DNA of 22,932 nucleotides from Chara braunii (GCA_003427395.1 BFEA01000361.1:1428090-1451021); one strand, 5' to 3'. Positions 7,363 to 17,091 are shown, counted from the stretch's first letter. Notes: generated by a model not told the origin, from the sequence alone. Made by a program: numbers and translations.

Positions 7363-7818
7363 GGGCCTCGTTCCACACCACTTGAGTTCAAGAGCGAAGC
7401 GAAAAATCATCGTTCCACACCCCCCTTAGAGCCCGCTTTGTTTTCACTTTTTGGGGTCCCAACTTCTCCCAAGGGTGCGCCCTTGAAACTTCCAAGGGCG
7501 ACACAGCCAAAATCGCCCTGGAATTCAAGTGACTGTCACCTCCCGGAGGGCCGGAGGTACCTTGAGTTCAAGTGCCAGCGGATAACGCCAGCGCTCCGAG
7601 TGGGGGCCTTTTTTTTTTCCGTTTTTCTATTTTTCCAGCAGGCGATCCTGGTCCTGGAGTGGTCAAGCCGTGGAGTTCGGTTTCAAGTGCAGCATGTTCA
7701 AGGGTTCCCCCCTCAAGTGATGGAACCATAAATCGAGTAAGCGTTAATTAATCGCAATTACTCGTTTAGTGTGCACCTGAAACTCACAAGTATTTTCAAC
7801 TGGTGTGCAACGAGGCTC
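7363..7818. mobile_element. Tourist-like (PIF/Harbinger) non-autonomous element, 456 bp
   Basis: Termini are inverted: GGGCCTCGTTCCACACC (7363-7379) and, reversed, GAGCCTCGTTGCACACC (7802-7818); 20 of the first 24 positions agree. TAA flanks both ends (7360-7362 and 7819-7821), the 3-bp duplication typical of PIF/Harbinger. The interior is dense in short CACTTGA/TTCAAGTG motifs on both strands (at least seven), has a second CGTTCCACACC at about 7410, and an internal hairpin CGAGTAAGCG...CGCAATTACTCG around TTAATTAA. No transposase. Confidence 0.8.
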
Positions 7819-7821
7819 TAA

Positions 7822-8220
7822 TCCCCGATTGGTCTACCGAAATTCCAAGAGGCGTGCCAGCACAGACAGTGAGTGACCTTAGACTTCAGCAGAAACACTA
7901 CATCACGATGTCAGATCCAGCAAAGACAAGTCAGACCAAGAAACCAAGGACAAAGAGAGCTAAACAGATGAAAACTAATTCACGATGTATGTCACATCGA
8001 AGCAAAAAGACAAGAAGTCATTTTGCAAGGAAAGTGGGACCCCGCCTGCAAATATTTTTGCTGCGAAACTACCGGCACCTTTAAAGCTACAACGAAACAT
8101 ATATTTTTGCAACGAAACTCAGGCTCCGCCAATATTTTTGCTGTGAAACTACCCCGATGCGCTTTTTTTGTTGAAACCTACCCTTTCAAGAAAACCAAGG
8201 AAAGAGGGCGGGAAAAAAGA

Positions 8221-8251
<31 letters not shown>

Positions 8252-9965
8252 GAAAGAGGGCGAAACAGAAGAACCGCGCGCTGAAATAAAATTCCAATTT
8301 CAAACACTCAAAGAAACGTGGGAAGAGGCCAGCATGTTTATATTCTCCGCAGTCAGAGCTGAAAGCCATGAGAAAATCAAGCAAGAAGGAAAAGACCAAG
8401 CCCAGATGAAACAAACATAGAAAATCGATTGTTATCATTTACCCATTCCCAAAAGAAAACGACAACTCGAGACGCAAGAAACATATGTAGGAGCCACTCT
8501 CGCAACGCACCAAAACCACGTCAGCACGCCAAAACAACAAACGTCAATTATATAGAGCAGCTCGCAAAAACATCAAAGGAAGAACCGCCCAAAAGTATTC
8601 CAAACGTCACTCTGTCTGTCCCCAAGTGTCCTTCACGTCACGCAATCGGACTCAGGTAAGTCATCATCTATTTCAGAAGAAGTGTTAGCGAACAACTAAG
8701 AGTGCTAAAATGAACAACCACAGTGCTTAAACTCCAGTGAGGGTAAATACACCTCCATGAAAACTGACGAATTTCCTATCACCAAGAAAGCGAAGCATAT
8801 CCTTCAGCCTTTCGCCATTACCCACACCTCTCCCACCCTTACCATCTCGACTTGGCACACCTTCGCTCCGTAGACCAAGTGCAATCCGACAGATACCAAG
8901 TCCGGTGCCGACAACAGATGATGATACCGTTACTTACCCCAACAGCACAGCAAATAGCAGATCAATATCGTAATTACCATCTCAAACAGTTACTGGTCAA
9001 GCACTCGCGCCGAGGGAGGAGGGAGGAGGGAGGAGGGAGGAGGGAGGAGGGAGGAGAGAGGATTCCGAGAGGTCAGCGCCCCAGACGAACGACGTCGTCT
9101 CAACCTTGAGGAGAAGGCATAGCATGAATTGCCAGCATCAAACTAGCGAGAGGGCATCAGGCCTTATAACGAACGCAGATCGCTCACAGCTCCTGAGCCT
9201 CGCTGCTCCCGCAGAACAGCATCTCAAGAAATCCACAACTTCTACTAAACCTACACCTCCATGACAGAAAAAACCCCCACAACCGTAGCAGACCGGAAAA
9301 CAGCGATACAGGAAAATGACGACAGTGCCAATTTCACGGGGAAGCACTGAAGGCTGAGCGATTGCAACATCGAGCGGAGAGAACAAGAAGAAGAGGGCGA
9401 CAATGTCGAAGCAAAAAGGACCGCGCAGGCGCGAAGCGTACGGTCGTGAGTGAAGACTTGTGAAAATGACACAGCAAGAAGGGTCAACGAACAAGAAAAA
9501 GAGGGCGACAAAGTGGGAAGCAAGAAGGACAGTTTCAGGCCTGCCAAAAGGGATCCCAACTGCTCCCATAAGTTAAGGGTCACAGAAAAACAGGGCAAGA
9601 TGAATGATCGTGAATGGCAAGAAGGGAATTCATGCAGGTCCCCCACCTGTGATATTGCTGCAGACTTCGTGTGAGGGTGACAGGTCGGACGTGCGGAGGG
9701 ATAGTGATGAGTGCCGCCTTGCCGCGCAAGCCAGAAACGACAGCCGATGGCTTCATCGACTGCTCGCCAGTCCGAGCTAAAAACACACGGAGGCAAACAT
9801 GCGATCACACCGACCCAACGCCAAGGCCGAATAGACAAGCAGAAAGAACGACTGAGCAACAAGCAGACAGGCGCAAGAAGAGTCAAAATGGGCACGGAAA
9901 GAACGAGAACATTGTGCGAGAAGGCAAGAAGAGAGGGGTACAGTCTGCTGCATATAAAAGGCTAG
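7822..9965. other. No convincing gene; several simple repeats
   Basis: Contents: 8040-8170 carries three diverged blocks of the foldback family seen at 4361-5034; 8200-8265 is an A-rich purine tract; 9013-9058 is a (GAGGGAG)n array; 9376-9421 and 9484-9530 share GAACAAGAA, AGAGGGCGACAA and AGCAA-AAGGAC, a 108-bp-period direct repeat. A 214-codon minus-strand frame (9251-9895) is Ser/Leu/Phe/Cys-rich with no domain I know and overlaps these repeats; I do not call it. Confidence 0.5.
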
Positions 9966-10109
9966 CATTCTTTTAAAATTAGCACGTTAAAGCTCGGCGC
10001 GCTTGGAGGCGGAGGCGCAATTATCACGAATGCCCAACGGGCAGAACAAAAATTGACTGAAGCCAGAAAGGAGCAGGCTGCAGCTGCGACAGCAGCAGAG
10101 CAGCTGTGA
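9966..10109 (+). CDS. Possible coding fragment, Ala/Gln/Glu-rich helix
   Basis: An open stretch of 47 codons bounded by TAG (9963) and TGA (10107), without an ATG at its start. Its last 25 residues (AQRAEQKLTEARKEQ... rich in Ala, Glu, Gln) look like an amphipathic coiled-coil. It could be a terminal exon or a chance open stretch; no splice acceptor stands out. It ends about 190 bp downstream of the stop of the minus-strand gene, so the two would converge. Confidence 0.2.
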   Translation, partial: HSFKISTLKLGALGGGGAIITNAQRAEQKLTEARKEQAAAATAAEQL

Positions 10110-10163
10110 AACCGATACTTCACTTACCCTACTACCGGTAGGTAATCCAGAGGGAGACAAAAG

Positions 10164-10170
10164 TTTATTA
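10164..10170 (-). promoter_or_regulatory. Candidate polyadenylation signal
   Basis: TAATAAA on the minus strand, about 130 nt beyond the stop codon of the LLG-like gene. Position and sequence suit a near-upstream poly-A element; supported by motif only. Confidence 0.4.
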
Positions 10171-10300
10171 GCATCATATCGAAAGAAGACAGACTGCAGG
10201 GAGGGAAGAAGGCACGGGAGCGCATGCTACGACGACTAGCACAAGTGCACACGGCGGAGCTTGGATTACAACATGTTGGTCTGACTACTACTCTGAGGCG

Positions 10301-10942
10301 CTAACCCGTGAGGGAAACAAGAAGAAGACCGACTGCAAGATGAAGGATGACAAGCAGGAAAGACGACAGCCGAAAGTGATATAGAGAACATGCCATGGAG
10401 GAAGGTGCGGCGGGCGCAGACGCCGAGGGCAATTCTTCAGCTGGCTGCGTTTCCTCCGATACGCTTGTTTCAGACTCTCCCGCGTTGACGAGCGCGAAGT
10501 CCGGTTCTGCGGTCGTCATCTGAGGGGTCTTGGTCTCCGCCGGCAGAGTCTCAGAGCTGGGGGCGTTCGACGTGTCCGTAGCGAGGAGCCCCCTCCTCTC
10601 CTCCTGACAGATGGCATCGATCAGAGCCACGCTGTAGCTGCGTCGCTCTAGCTCCGCCAGCAGGACGTCGACACACATGACGCTCAGGTTGACGTCATCG
10701 ATGAAAGGCTCAACGACGCTCTCAAACGTCTTGCAGCAAAGCTCGTTGAACGCCCCTCGGCAAGCACGTGCGAGGGTAGAGTAATCGATCGATGCGATCT
10801 TGTCAGCGCATTCCCGAGCCACGGACTCGGACCTTCCCTCGTTGCCTGTCTCTCTCACCCAAGTGCGCGTCGCCCAAGCAAAGCTGCCGGCACTCAGAAC
10901 AAGCAACAGGAGCAGCACACGACGCCAACAGCGGAGTTCCAT
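10301..10942 (-). CDS. LORELEI/LLG-like GPI-anchored cell-surface protein
   Basis: A 213-residue protein in one exon. Residues 1-25 are a signal peptide (basic start, LLLLLVL core, cleavage near FAWA). Residues 45-118 carry the cysteine pattern of LORELEI-like GPI-anchored proteins: Cys45, Cys61, CC at 69-70, Cys90, Cys112, with a YSTLARACRG stretch matching the family's YTIIT..CKG, and ICQEERRGL matching its QCKEGKEGL. N-x-S lies at 85-87. Residues 120-180 are a Ser/Thr/Pro/Glu-rich linker. Residues 181-213 are a GPI signal: small residues SSMA, then a hydrophobic tail ending near the stop. In land plants LLG proteins act at the plasma membrane as chaperones/co-receptors for CrRLK1L kinases sensing RALF peptides. 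Two of the family's eight cysteines (in FAC and the last LEC) are absent. I chose the ATG at 10942 because it begins the signal peptide and has G at -3 and +4; the frame stays open upstream to 11353 but that part is low-complexity. Codon use and GC are higher than in the surrounding repeats. Another small cysteine-rich GPI protein family is the alternative. Confidence 0.7.
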   Translation of the reverse strand: MELRCWRRVLLLLLVLSAGSFAWATRTWVRETGNEGRSESVARECADKIASIDYSTLARACRGAFNELCCKTFESVVEPFIDDVNLSVMCVDVLLAELERRSYSVALIDAICQEERRGLLATDTSNAPSSETLPAETKTPQMTTAEPDFALVNAGESETSVSEETQPAEELPSASAPAAPSSMACSLYHFRLSSFLLVILHLAVGLLLVSLTG

Positions 10943-11349
10943 CTCCACGTCCACCTGTGGCCCGACAAACAACCAGAAAGAGGCGCCAACAGGGAAGCTC
11001 CAGGAAGCGGCAATAGGAACCAACAAGGTCGTCGGGCACGAAGAGGAACAAGAGAGACAGGGAAGATGGGCACAGGTCTTCTTATTCAACAGTGTATCCT
11101 TGTCACGGACGAGAGAGTCAGCGCCAAGAACTGCGAAAATGTGTCCTTTGGCGGGTAAGCCACACTTCTCCTCGTCGCTATCGGTAGCCGTGAAACCGGG
11201 TTGGTCACCGAGCTCACCGCTTTCGTCAACCTCCCGCCTCCCGCCACTGTGCACCTCTCTCCCCCTCCTCGCGCGCTTCAGACCATTCAATCGAAGGCGC
11301 AACCCTTCCGCCGAGCGCACCCTCCGTTCACTTGCTAGCCGCCGCGCAC
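10943..11349 (-). promoter_or_regulatory. Upstream region / 5' leader of the LLG-like gene
   Basis: GC-rich. The frame of the downstream gene stays open through it (137 codons), but the predicted residues (Arg/Ser/Cys-rich, no signal peptide in front) look untranslated. No TATA box or known plant element stands out. Confidence 0.35.
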
Positions 11350-11910
11350 TCAACTAATGACTCGCTCCTGACCACCGTCGCATAACGCCACGGTCGGTAG
11401 TTGGATAGCCAAGCGAGGTTCAAACGCGCGGGTGCCGTTTGAGTCCCGAGCGCGGGCGACGAGAAAGGCGGCCGCCGAAAACTGATGGGAAGACCGCGGA
11501 AAAAGAGGGAAGACCGCGGCCCGCTCGACCTGCCCGGCGTCGGCCAGTTGTAGTTTGATCACATCGGGGAAAACTCCCGGCGGAAGACCACACAGCCGAA
11601 CCAAGCGCGCGCGGGGGAGCGGTGAGGCGGCCGCGGAAGTCAGCTTGCTTCCGTCGGAGGACCGCACAGCCGCACCAAGCGTGCGCCGGGGAGCGGCAGG
11701 GCGGCAGCGGCGGGAGTCAGCTTGCTGGGATAAAACTGGGCGGCAAGAGATCATCTCGGATGAAAAAACTGGGCGGCAAAAGAAACACAAAAAAAAGAAA
11801 AAAGAAAAACAAACTCGGCGGCAAGACCCTGGGGGAGTCAAGTCTCCAGCAGCGCTGCGCCGGGGGGCGCGGGCCGACTTCTCGAACGTCCCAACAGTCC
11901 AAATTCAAAA
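11350..11910. repeat. GC-rich upstream region with ~77-bp direct repeat and GGGCGGCAA motifs
   Basis: Units 11587-11649 and 11661-11726 share CACAGCCG, ACCAAGCG, GGGGAGCGG and AGTCAGCTTGCT, with a 74-77 bp period. Downstream, AAACTGGGCGGCAA occurs twice (11734-, 11766-) and AAACTCGGCGGCAA once (about 11810). Long frames on both strands here come from high GC content and show no domain. Confidence 0.6.
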
Positions 11911-12062
11911 CTTCTTTTTCAAACCGCGCTACGGCCTTGACATCTCATAGCCGAACTCTCCCAAGCTAACTCAGAAATATTTCGTTTCATACATCCAGTT
12001 ACACAGGATTCGAGCTCAGGTTCTGTATTCCAATAGTCTATGGGTGTGCCATGACACGTCAT
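11911..12062 (-). mobile_element. tRNA-derived SINE, copy 2, with 10-bp target duplication
   Basis: Same family as 7079-7310, opposite strand: ACACCCAT, TTGGAATA, B-box CTCGAATCC (plus strand 12005-12015), then body blocks matching ATACTTC/ATATTTC, TTGCCTAGG/TTAGCTTGG and TCAAGGCCG, and an A-rich end. The 10-mer AAATTCAAAA flanks both ends exactly (11901-11910 and 12063-12072). The A-box half is more decayed than in copy 1. Confidence 0.75.
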
Positions 12063-12206
12063 AAATTCAAAAGTTCCGCACCGCCCGCGTAGTCATTTCT
12101 GTTGCCTTCCGTCGTTTTCAACGGACGTTCTAGGCGGTCGGCTGTTTCGGACGGACGTCGGACGAGTAACCGGAAAGTAGGCAAAGGGAGGTGGTGCCTA
12201 CCATAT

Positions 12207-13767
12207 GGGTCTCGCGCCACCACTCTCCACTCTCCGAAAATTGGAGAGTATGGGTCTCGCTCCACTACTCTAGAAACCGGCCATTTCTTGAGCCCGGCAC
12301 CGCTCCACTTACTCTAGACGCCAGGTCTGGAATTCGGGTTCTTGAGCTGTCGGTATCTACGTACGAAAATGGCGAGAATTCGGGTCTCGCTGCACTATAT
12401 ACTCGTGAAACTTTTCACTAGAGCTGTCAGACTCCAGAAAAGTCCCTAAACCCGCGCATCCCCGCATGTGCTCTAGACTCTTGAACTTCTAGAGTAGCAC
12501 TATGGGATACGACAATTTTTCATGGGCTTCGACGAGTTCAGAAGCTTCACTACCAGAGAGGGCCAGCCTGGGTTGTCCGCCCAGACTCAAGGTGCGCTCA
12601 AGGAATTTCCGGGCGTTCTGTCGGTCCTTAGGAGCTCCCTAAAAAAAATGGTCCTTGCAGGCTGGTACTCAAGAACAGCCTAGAGCGAAACTCACGGCCC
12701 CCTTCTGACAGCTCATGAAATCGGGTAGATCAAAATTCTAGAGCAGGTGCAGCGACCACAACTCTTGCGGATTTCTTGAGCTGTTTCTGACAGCTCGATA
12801 ACGTTTTCAAGAGCGCCCATTTCTTGAGTAGGTGCGGCGGTGCTGCACTCTTGGTTTTGCACGAGTATAGTGTAGTGCAGCAAGACCCTTCGTTGTCGCT
12901 CACTACCTCATGAAACGCACTCACGAAAATGCTTTCTTGAGTTACCAGAACCTCCTCTCCTGTGGCACTCTTGAAGACTCGAGAGCTCCGGCCTGCAGCG
13001 GTGGGAATTTCAAGGGAGCCATCCAGGACCTTTGAAAGTTAAGCATTTTTATGGAGTGCACCTGGAGTCTGGGCGGACAACAACGTGCTGGCCGTGTTGT
13101 GTAGCTCTCTCAAAGAGCGGTCTGACATCCGAGAGGCCTTCTTGAGTTTGACCTTCTAGAGTAAGTGGAGCGATGTTCTCTTTTTCAGCCATTTCTAGAG
13201 TCTGACAGCTCTAGACTCAGGGTCTCGCTCCACTACTCTAGACTCTCGAAGATTTTCGAGAGTGAGTCTAGAGCTGTCAGACTCTAGAAATGACTGAAAA
13301 AGAGAACATCGCTCCACTTACTCTAGAAGGTCAAACTCAAGAAGGCCTCTCGGATGTCAGACCGCTCTTTGAGAGAGCTACACAACACGGCCAGCACCTT
13401 GTTGTCCGCCCAGACTCCAGGTGCACTCCATAAAAATGCTCAACTTTCGAAGGTCCTGGATGCCTCCCGTGAAATTCCCGCCGCTGCAGGCCGGAGCTCT
13501 CGAATCTTCAAGAGTGCCACGGGAGAGGAGGTTCTGACAACTCAAGAAATGCATTTTCGTGAGTGCGTTTCATAAGGTAGTGGAGCAACGACGAATCCTC
13601 GCCATTTTCGTGAGTAGATACTGACAGCTCAAGAACCCGAATTCCAGACCTGGCGTCTAGAGTAAGTGGAGCGGTGCCGGGCTCAAGAAATGGCCGGTTT
13701 CTAGAGTAGTGGAGCGAGACCCTCACTCTCAAAAATCTTCGAGAGTCTAGAGTAGTGGAGCCGACCC
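12207..13767. mobile_element. Giant foldback element, 1.56 kb, with nested inverted repeats
   Basis: Arms meet around 13220-13263. From there, left arm 13219 down to about 12895 and right arm 13264 up to about 13590 are near-continuous inverted copies, including GAGCTGTCAGACTCTAGAA, AAGAGAACATCGCTCCACTT, GGCCTCTCGGATGTCAGACC, TTGTCCGCCCAGACTC and GAAACGCACTCACGAAAATG. Pairing resumes between 12207-12380 and 13600-13767 (GGTCTCGCTCCACTACTCTA, CCGGCCATTTCTTGAGC, GAATTCGGGTTCTTGAGC). The left arm carries about 500 extra bp (12385-12887) that is itself a foldback: its ends GGGTCTCGCTGCACTATA and, reversed, GGGTCTTGCTGCACTACA match each other. The same terminal module is also present at the centre. 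No transposase and no clear target duplication. Confidence 0.8.
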
Positions 13768-14380
13768 TCCTTACAAACACAATTTTTAGGAATGTCGCGT
13801 CGTTAGCTATGTTGTCAGGGTTACGAGGGTAACCCGGTCGACTCAGGCAGACGTTCAAGAGGGGTGGCCCGCCAAGGGTACCCGGGAGACCCCAAAAATG
13901 GGGTCTTTTTTTTTTTTTTTTTTCGAAAGTGGGGCAGTTTTGCTACCACGGAGATGGGCCCAAATCCGTTCTTACCTTTGAATTTGGTGATATCCCACCA
14001 AAGGGTGTCTACAGGGTATAAGCGGTGTTCGAAACGATACCAGCTATCAGCCGCAGGCCTTCAGCCGTGCCGAAAATCCAACTCGTCGCCTACAAAAGTT
14101 TCGCGGGTTCGGCCTACCGGACTGCAATGGCTGTCGGTGCCAGCCAGAAACGAACAAGAGCGCGCCGCTGGCGGTTCAGAAAATCTTGGCACGCAGTAAG
14201 GCGCCTCCAGGCCTGGGTGTACTGGTCGTTGCTAGGTCGACCAAGGGAAGGCCCGGTCGTTGCTGAATGGTCGGCCTCCGTGCTTCCAGGCATGACACAC
14301 ACGGGAAAAACAAACGAATCACAAAATTTAAATGTCAAAAGCGAAAGGGAAAAAAAAAGGGTCAAAAACAAAAACACGCG
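13768..14380. other. No gene seen
   Basis: Small perfect hairpins: GGGTTAC/GTAACCC near 13818-13835 and GACCCC/GGGGTC around 13890-13908, followed by a T-run (13905-13923). Two open frames of 111 and 168 codons overlap here; the longer ends in GA-repeat translation. No domain recognised. Confidence 0.5.
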
Positions 14381-14486
14381 CGGGAGGGAGGGAGGGAGAG
14401 AAAGAGAGACAGAGACAGAGAGAGAGCTAAGAAAAGGGAATCCATCTTCTGGAGAAAGCGGGAAGATTCATTCCCGTTTTCAACTT

Positions 14487-14527
<41 letters not shown>

Positions 14528-14578
14528 ATAAGAGAATAAGAGAGAAAAGAGAGAGAGAGAGAGAATATGAGAATAAGA
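14381..14578. repeat. (GGGA)n and (GA)n microsatellites at left edge of retroelement
   Basis: GGGA repeats (14381-14398), GA/CAGA runs to about 14430, then (GA)n 14490-14521 and 14540-14565, interleaved with AGAGAATAAGAG. It abuts the outer end of terminal repeat A. Confidence 0.9.
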
Positions 14579-16819
14579 GAATACACTCTAGGTAGTGACG
14601 CACATCACTCTGGTGTGCACGACGGATTCCACTCCCGAGTTATCCCTGTATTCACCCGCTCATTCACAAATCAACATGTAAGCACCATGCGCATTTCCCC
14701 AACGCGTTTCGCTGCCTGCGCACGAAGGGAGACTCTTCAGGGGCCCTTCCTCCCTCCCATCTCAACACACTTGACATCTGATGTTGAGACCTCTGCCCGA
14801 TATCGTTATATATTTCAATTATCCCTACTTCCACTACTTGTTCTTATCTCGCGTACTAAGGGCCTCGTTAGACACTCCTTGTGGGACCCGAAATCCACAA
14901 GGAAGTGCTCGTTCCACCTGTGCTCGAGGACGATTCGCAAAAAAAAAAGTGAAAACAGCACAAGGAAATTTCCTTGTGCGAGGAAATTTCCTTGTGGCGT
15001 CCTTGTGGCTACAACTATTTTTTCCTAATCCCCACGGGACCTCCCGAGGTCCCTCAGAGCACAAGGAAGCGCGAAATTCGGAGCGGCGAAGGCATGCGTC
15101 GACGCACAGTTTCGGTTTGAGGGTGGTCCAGACGTGGTCCACCGAACTGGAGCACGGACATCCCTGCCCTCCACCGTCTGGGCGGCACCCCAAGGGCTCC
15201 AGACGGTCACCATCACCGTGAGGCCTCCGTCCAACGAATCGGCCGGCATCGACCGGTGTCATGTGGTCTGCCGCATTGGGCGATCGTCGATAACGGTCGG
15301 AAATTCGAATGCTTTTCCGCGTCGGCGCTGTATTCGACGACGACAGGTGGATTTTGGAAGATCGTCATTTTCGTTGGTTGTCGTCACGCCTTGCACGTCG
15401 GAGCACAGATCTTCCCTCACTTTTTCTTCTGTCGACGGAGTTCTTCGCTGGACAGTCGACCACTAACTTGGAGTTGTTGCCCTTTCCACGACCCTTACAT
15501 GGCCGACCTACTGCACAGGCTGCCTCTGCTACTCCTCATCGTCGTGCTGCTTCTCATCGTTGTCTTCTTCCACGTGTGTTTCGTTGGCCTGCTCCCTGTC
15601 GCGGCTCGCAAAAGGAGATCTTCCAAGAACGGCAACAGGATGGATCGACGACTGACCAACGGCAAACCGGCAGGCAGGACAGTAGGAGCGAGCAATCGCC
15701 AACGCACTGCGGGGTCTATGGCCAAGCAAGCGTACGACTCGACGTTGTATGCTCACCTGCCTTCGTATGAGATTCCTCTGCTTCGCTCGAAGAATCACTC
15801 TGCAACCCAACGCGTAGCACAGCTGAACAACAACTTCCTAGGTCGCCACGTAGTCGGGGCCATCGTCTGGAGCTTGCATCAATATCCTCGGTCTTCGCGC
15901 GCGCAACTGCTCCTTTAGTCGTCCCAGCGCCCTCTCCTGATGACATCGAAGAACAACGGTAGACACGGTCGCCACCACGGTCTGCAGCTCAAGAGGCGTC
16001 AACACCGCACTTCCACCCTTTCCGCCGCCCTCCATAACCGCAATCTGGACACAGACCAATCGCTTCGTTGTCGTGTGTGTCGTCCTTCCACACCCAACGA
16101 AAAAGCCAAAGACGCCTGTCGAAAGTTGGCCCTTTTTCTCTGGATGCAGTCCCATAGACGGAAATGTGTTTGAAGGCGCAGTCGACGTGTGCGAAGGTCG
16201 ACGACGATGGACGCACCCAACGATGCCTGCGCACTCGCAACGGCCGGGGGACGGAAGTGACGCCGCCGCTGAGCCCGTTTCAGCAGTACGCCGCCATTCG
16301 AAACTCGAATTTCAAACGTCGATGCCCCCGGGTTAAATTTTTCTCCCATCACCCGCCTCATGTCGTTTCCCGCCACATCGCTGGATCACGACGCCTCCAC
16401 ACAGACAAAAGACGGTGGACCAAGCATGGTTCCCCCAAACCTCTCCACTGGGTCTGCTGCTCGATATCTCTCTTCATCTTCACTTGACCCTGCACATCAC
16501 CCCATCGCCACTTCCTCTCTTGGGCATATGTTATTTATCGGCCTCTTGCACGCCTGTCGCGTTCATAGATCGAGAACTCGTTGTTGTGCTTCATGTTGAT
16601 CTTCCTATTTCTACCACAATCAGATATGTTGGGCGTTGAGTCTTCCACAGTCCATTGCCCACCCATGCTCGTTCCCCAAAAAATCGAAAGACTAGACAAC
16701 GACTGGATAAATCCCGATTGTGTCCAGAATCATATCATGGGCAGACAAGCAGGTGGGCCCAATTTCGAACGTGGGAACTTTATTCTGCAAAAAGACACTG
16801 CAATTTTTATATTCCGCCG

Positions 16820-16855
<36 letters not shown>

Positions 16856-17091
16856 CTTCCCGGTCGATTTTAAACGGACCGATTCCTACGCCAAACCTTT
16901 AAACCAACCACCATACCTTTTCTCACGCAAAACCTTTCTGTTCAAACTTTTTTGAAGTTTTTTTTTTTTTTTTTTTTTCAAAAAAAAAAAATCATCTTCA
17001 CATATATCGTTCGAGTCCAAGGTACTCTTTGGGAAGATTAACCCCCCATGGACCTCCGGACAACCTTGCGAATATTGCCAAGGCACCAAGA
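14579..17091 (-). repeat. Terminal repeat A (interrupted)
   Basis: Matches repeat B in three blocks: 14579-14859 with 21358-21639 (ATACACTCTAGGTAG, CAACATGTAAGCACCA, TTTCGCTGCCTGCGCACGAAG, CTTCCACTACTTGT); 16428-16819 with 21866-22255 (GGTTCCCCCAAACCTC, CACTTGACCCTGCACATCA, GGGCAGACAAGCAGGTGGGC, TTTCGAACGTGGGAACTT); 16857-17091 with 22643-22872 (CTACGCCAAACCTTTAAACC, CCAAGGCACCAAGAGA). In a 73-bp sample of the last block I counted seven mismatches, so the copies are old. It holds a 1.57-kb insertion (14860-16427), a poly-A run (about 16820-16852) and T/A runs (16959-16991). Confidence 0.85.
14860..16427. mobile_element. Insertion in repeat A with Tourist-like 5' terminus
   Basis: Starts TAA|GGGCCTCGTTAGACAC, sharing TAA and GGGCCTCGTT with the Tourist-like element at 7363. 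The other repeat copy has the uninterrupted ACTAGG at this point, so insertion is real, though about 226 bp of host repeat (as at 21640-21865) is also missing. Subterminal sequence is packed with CACAAGGAA/TTCCTTGTG motifs, including a perfect 22-bp palindrome at 14958-14979. I find no matching 3' terminus, so the element is truncated or rearranged. Overlapping frames on both strands (best: minus 15838-16093, with an LKEQLRARRPRI stretch) might be remains of a transposase; I cannot recognise one. Confidence 0.55.

Noticed and set aside
9251-9895. 214-codon minus-strand open frame
   Set aside because: Ser/Leu/Phe/Cys-rich, no domain, several overlapping frames of similar length, and it spans a direct repeat of purine-rich sequence read in antisense.
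14025-14531. 168-codon plus-strand frame
   Set aside because: Its last third is translated GA microsatellite and the remainder has no domain.
14706-14740. Minus-strand CTGAAGAG...GAAAC, kept in both terminal repeats (also 21486-21520), a possible ribozyme in the pseudo-LTR as in Penelope-like elements
   Set aside because: The intervening bases pair poorly as stem II in both copies, and stems I and III are not evident. Conservation is explained by the repeat itself.
15256-15918. 220-codon plus-strand frame with a Leu/Val/Ile-rich stretch
   Set aside because: The hydrophobic stretch is the antisense of an Asp/Glu/Lys-rich region. The frame overlaps others on both strands inside an insertion, and no family is recognisable.
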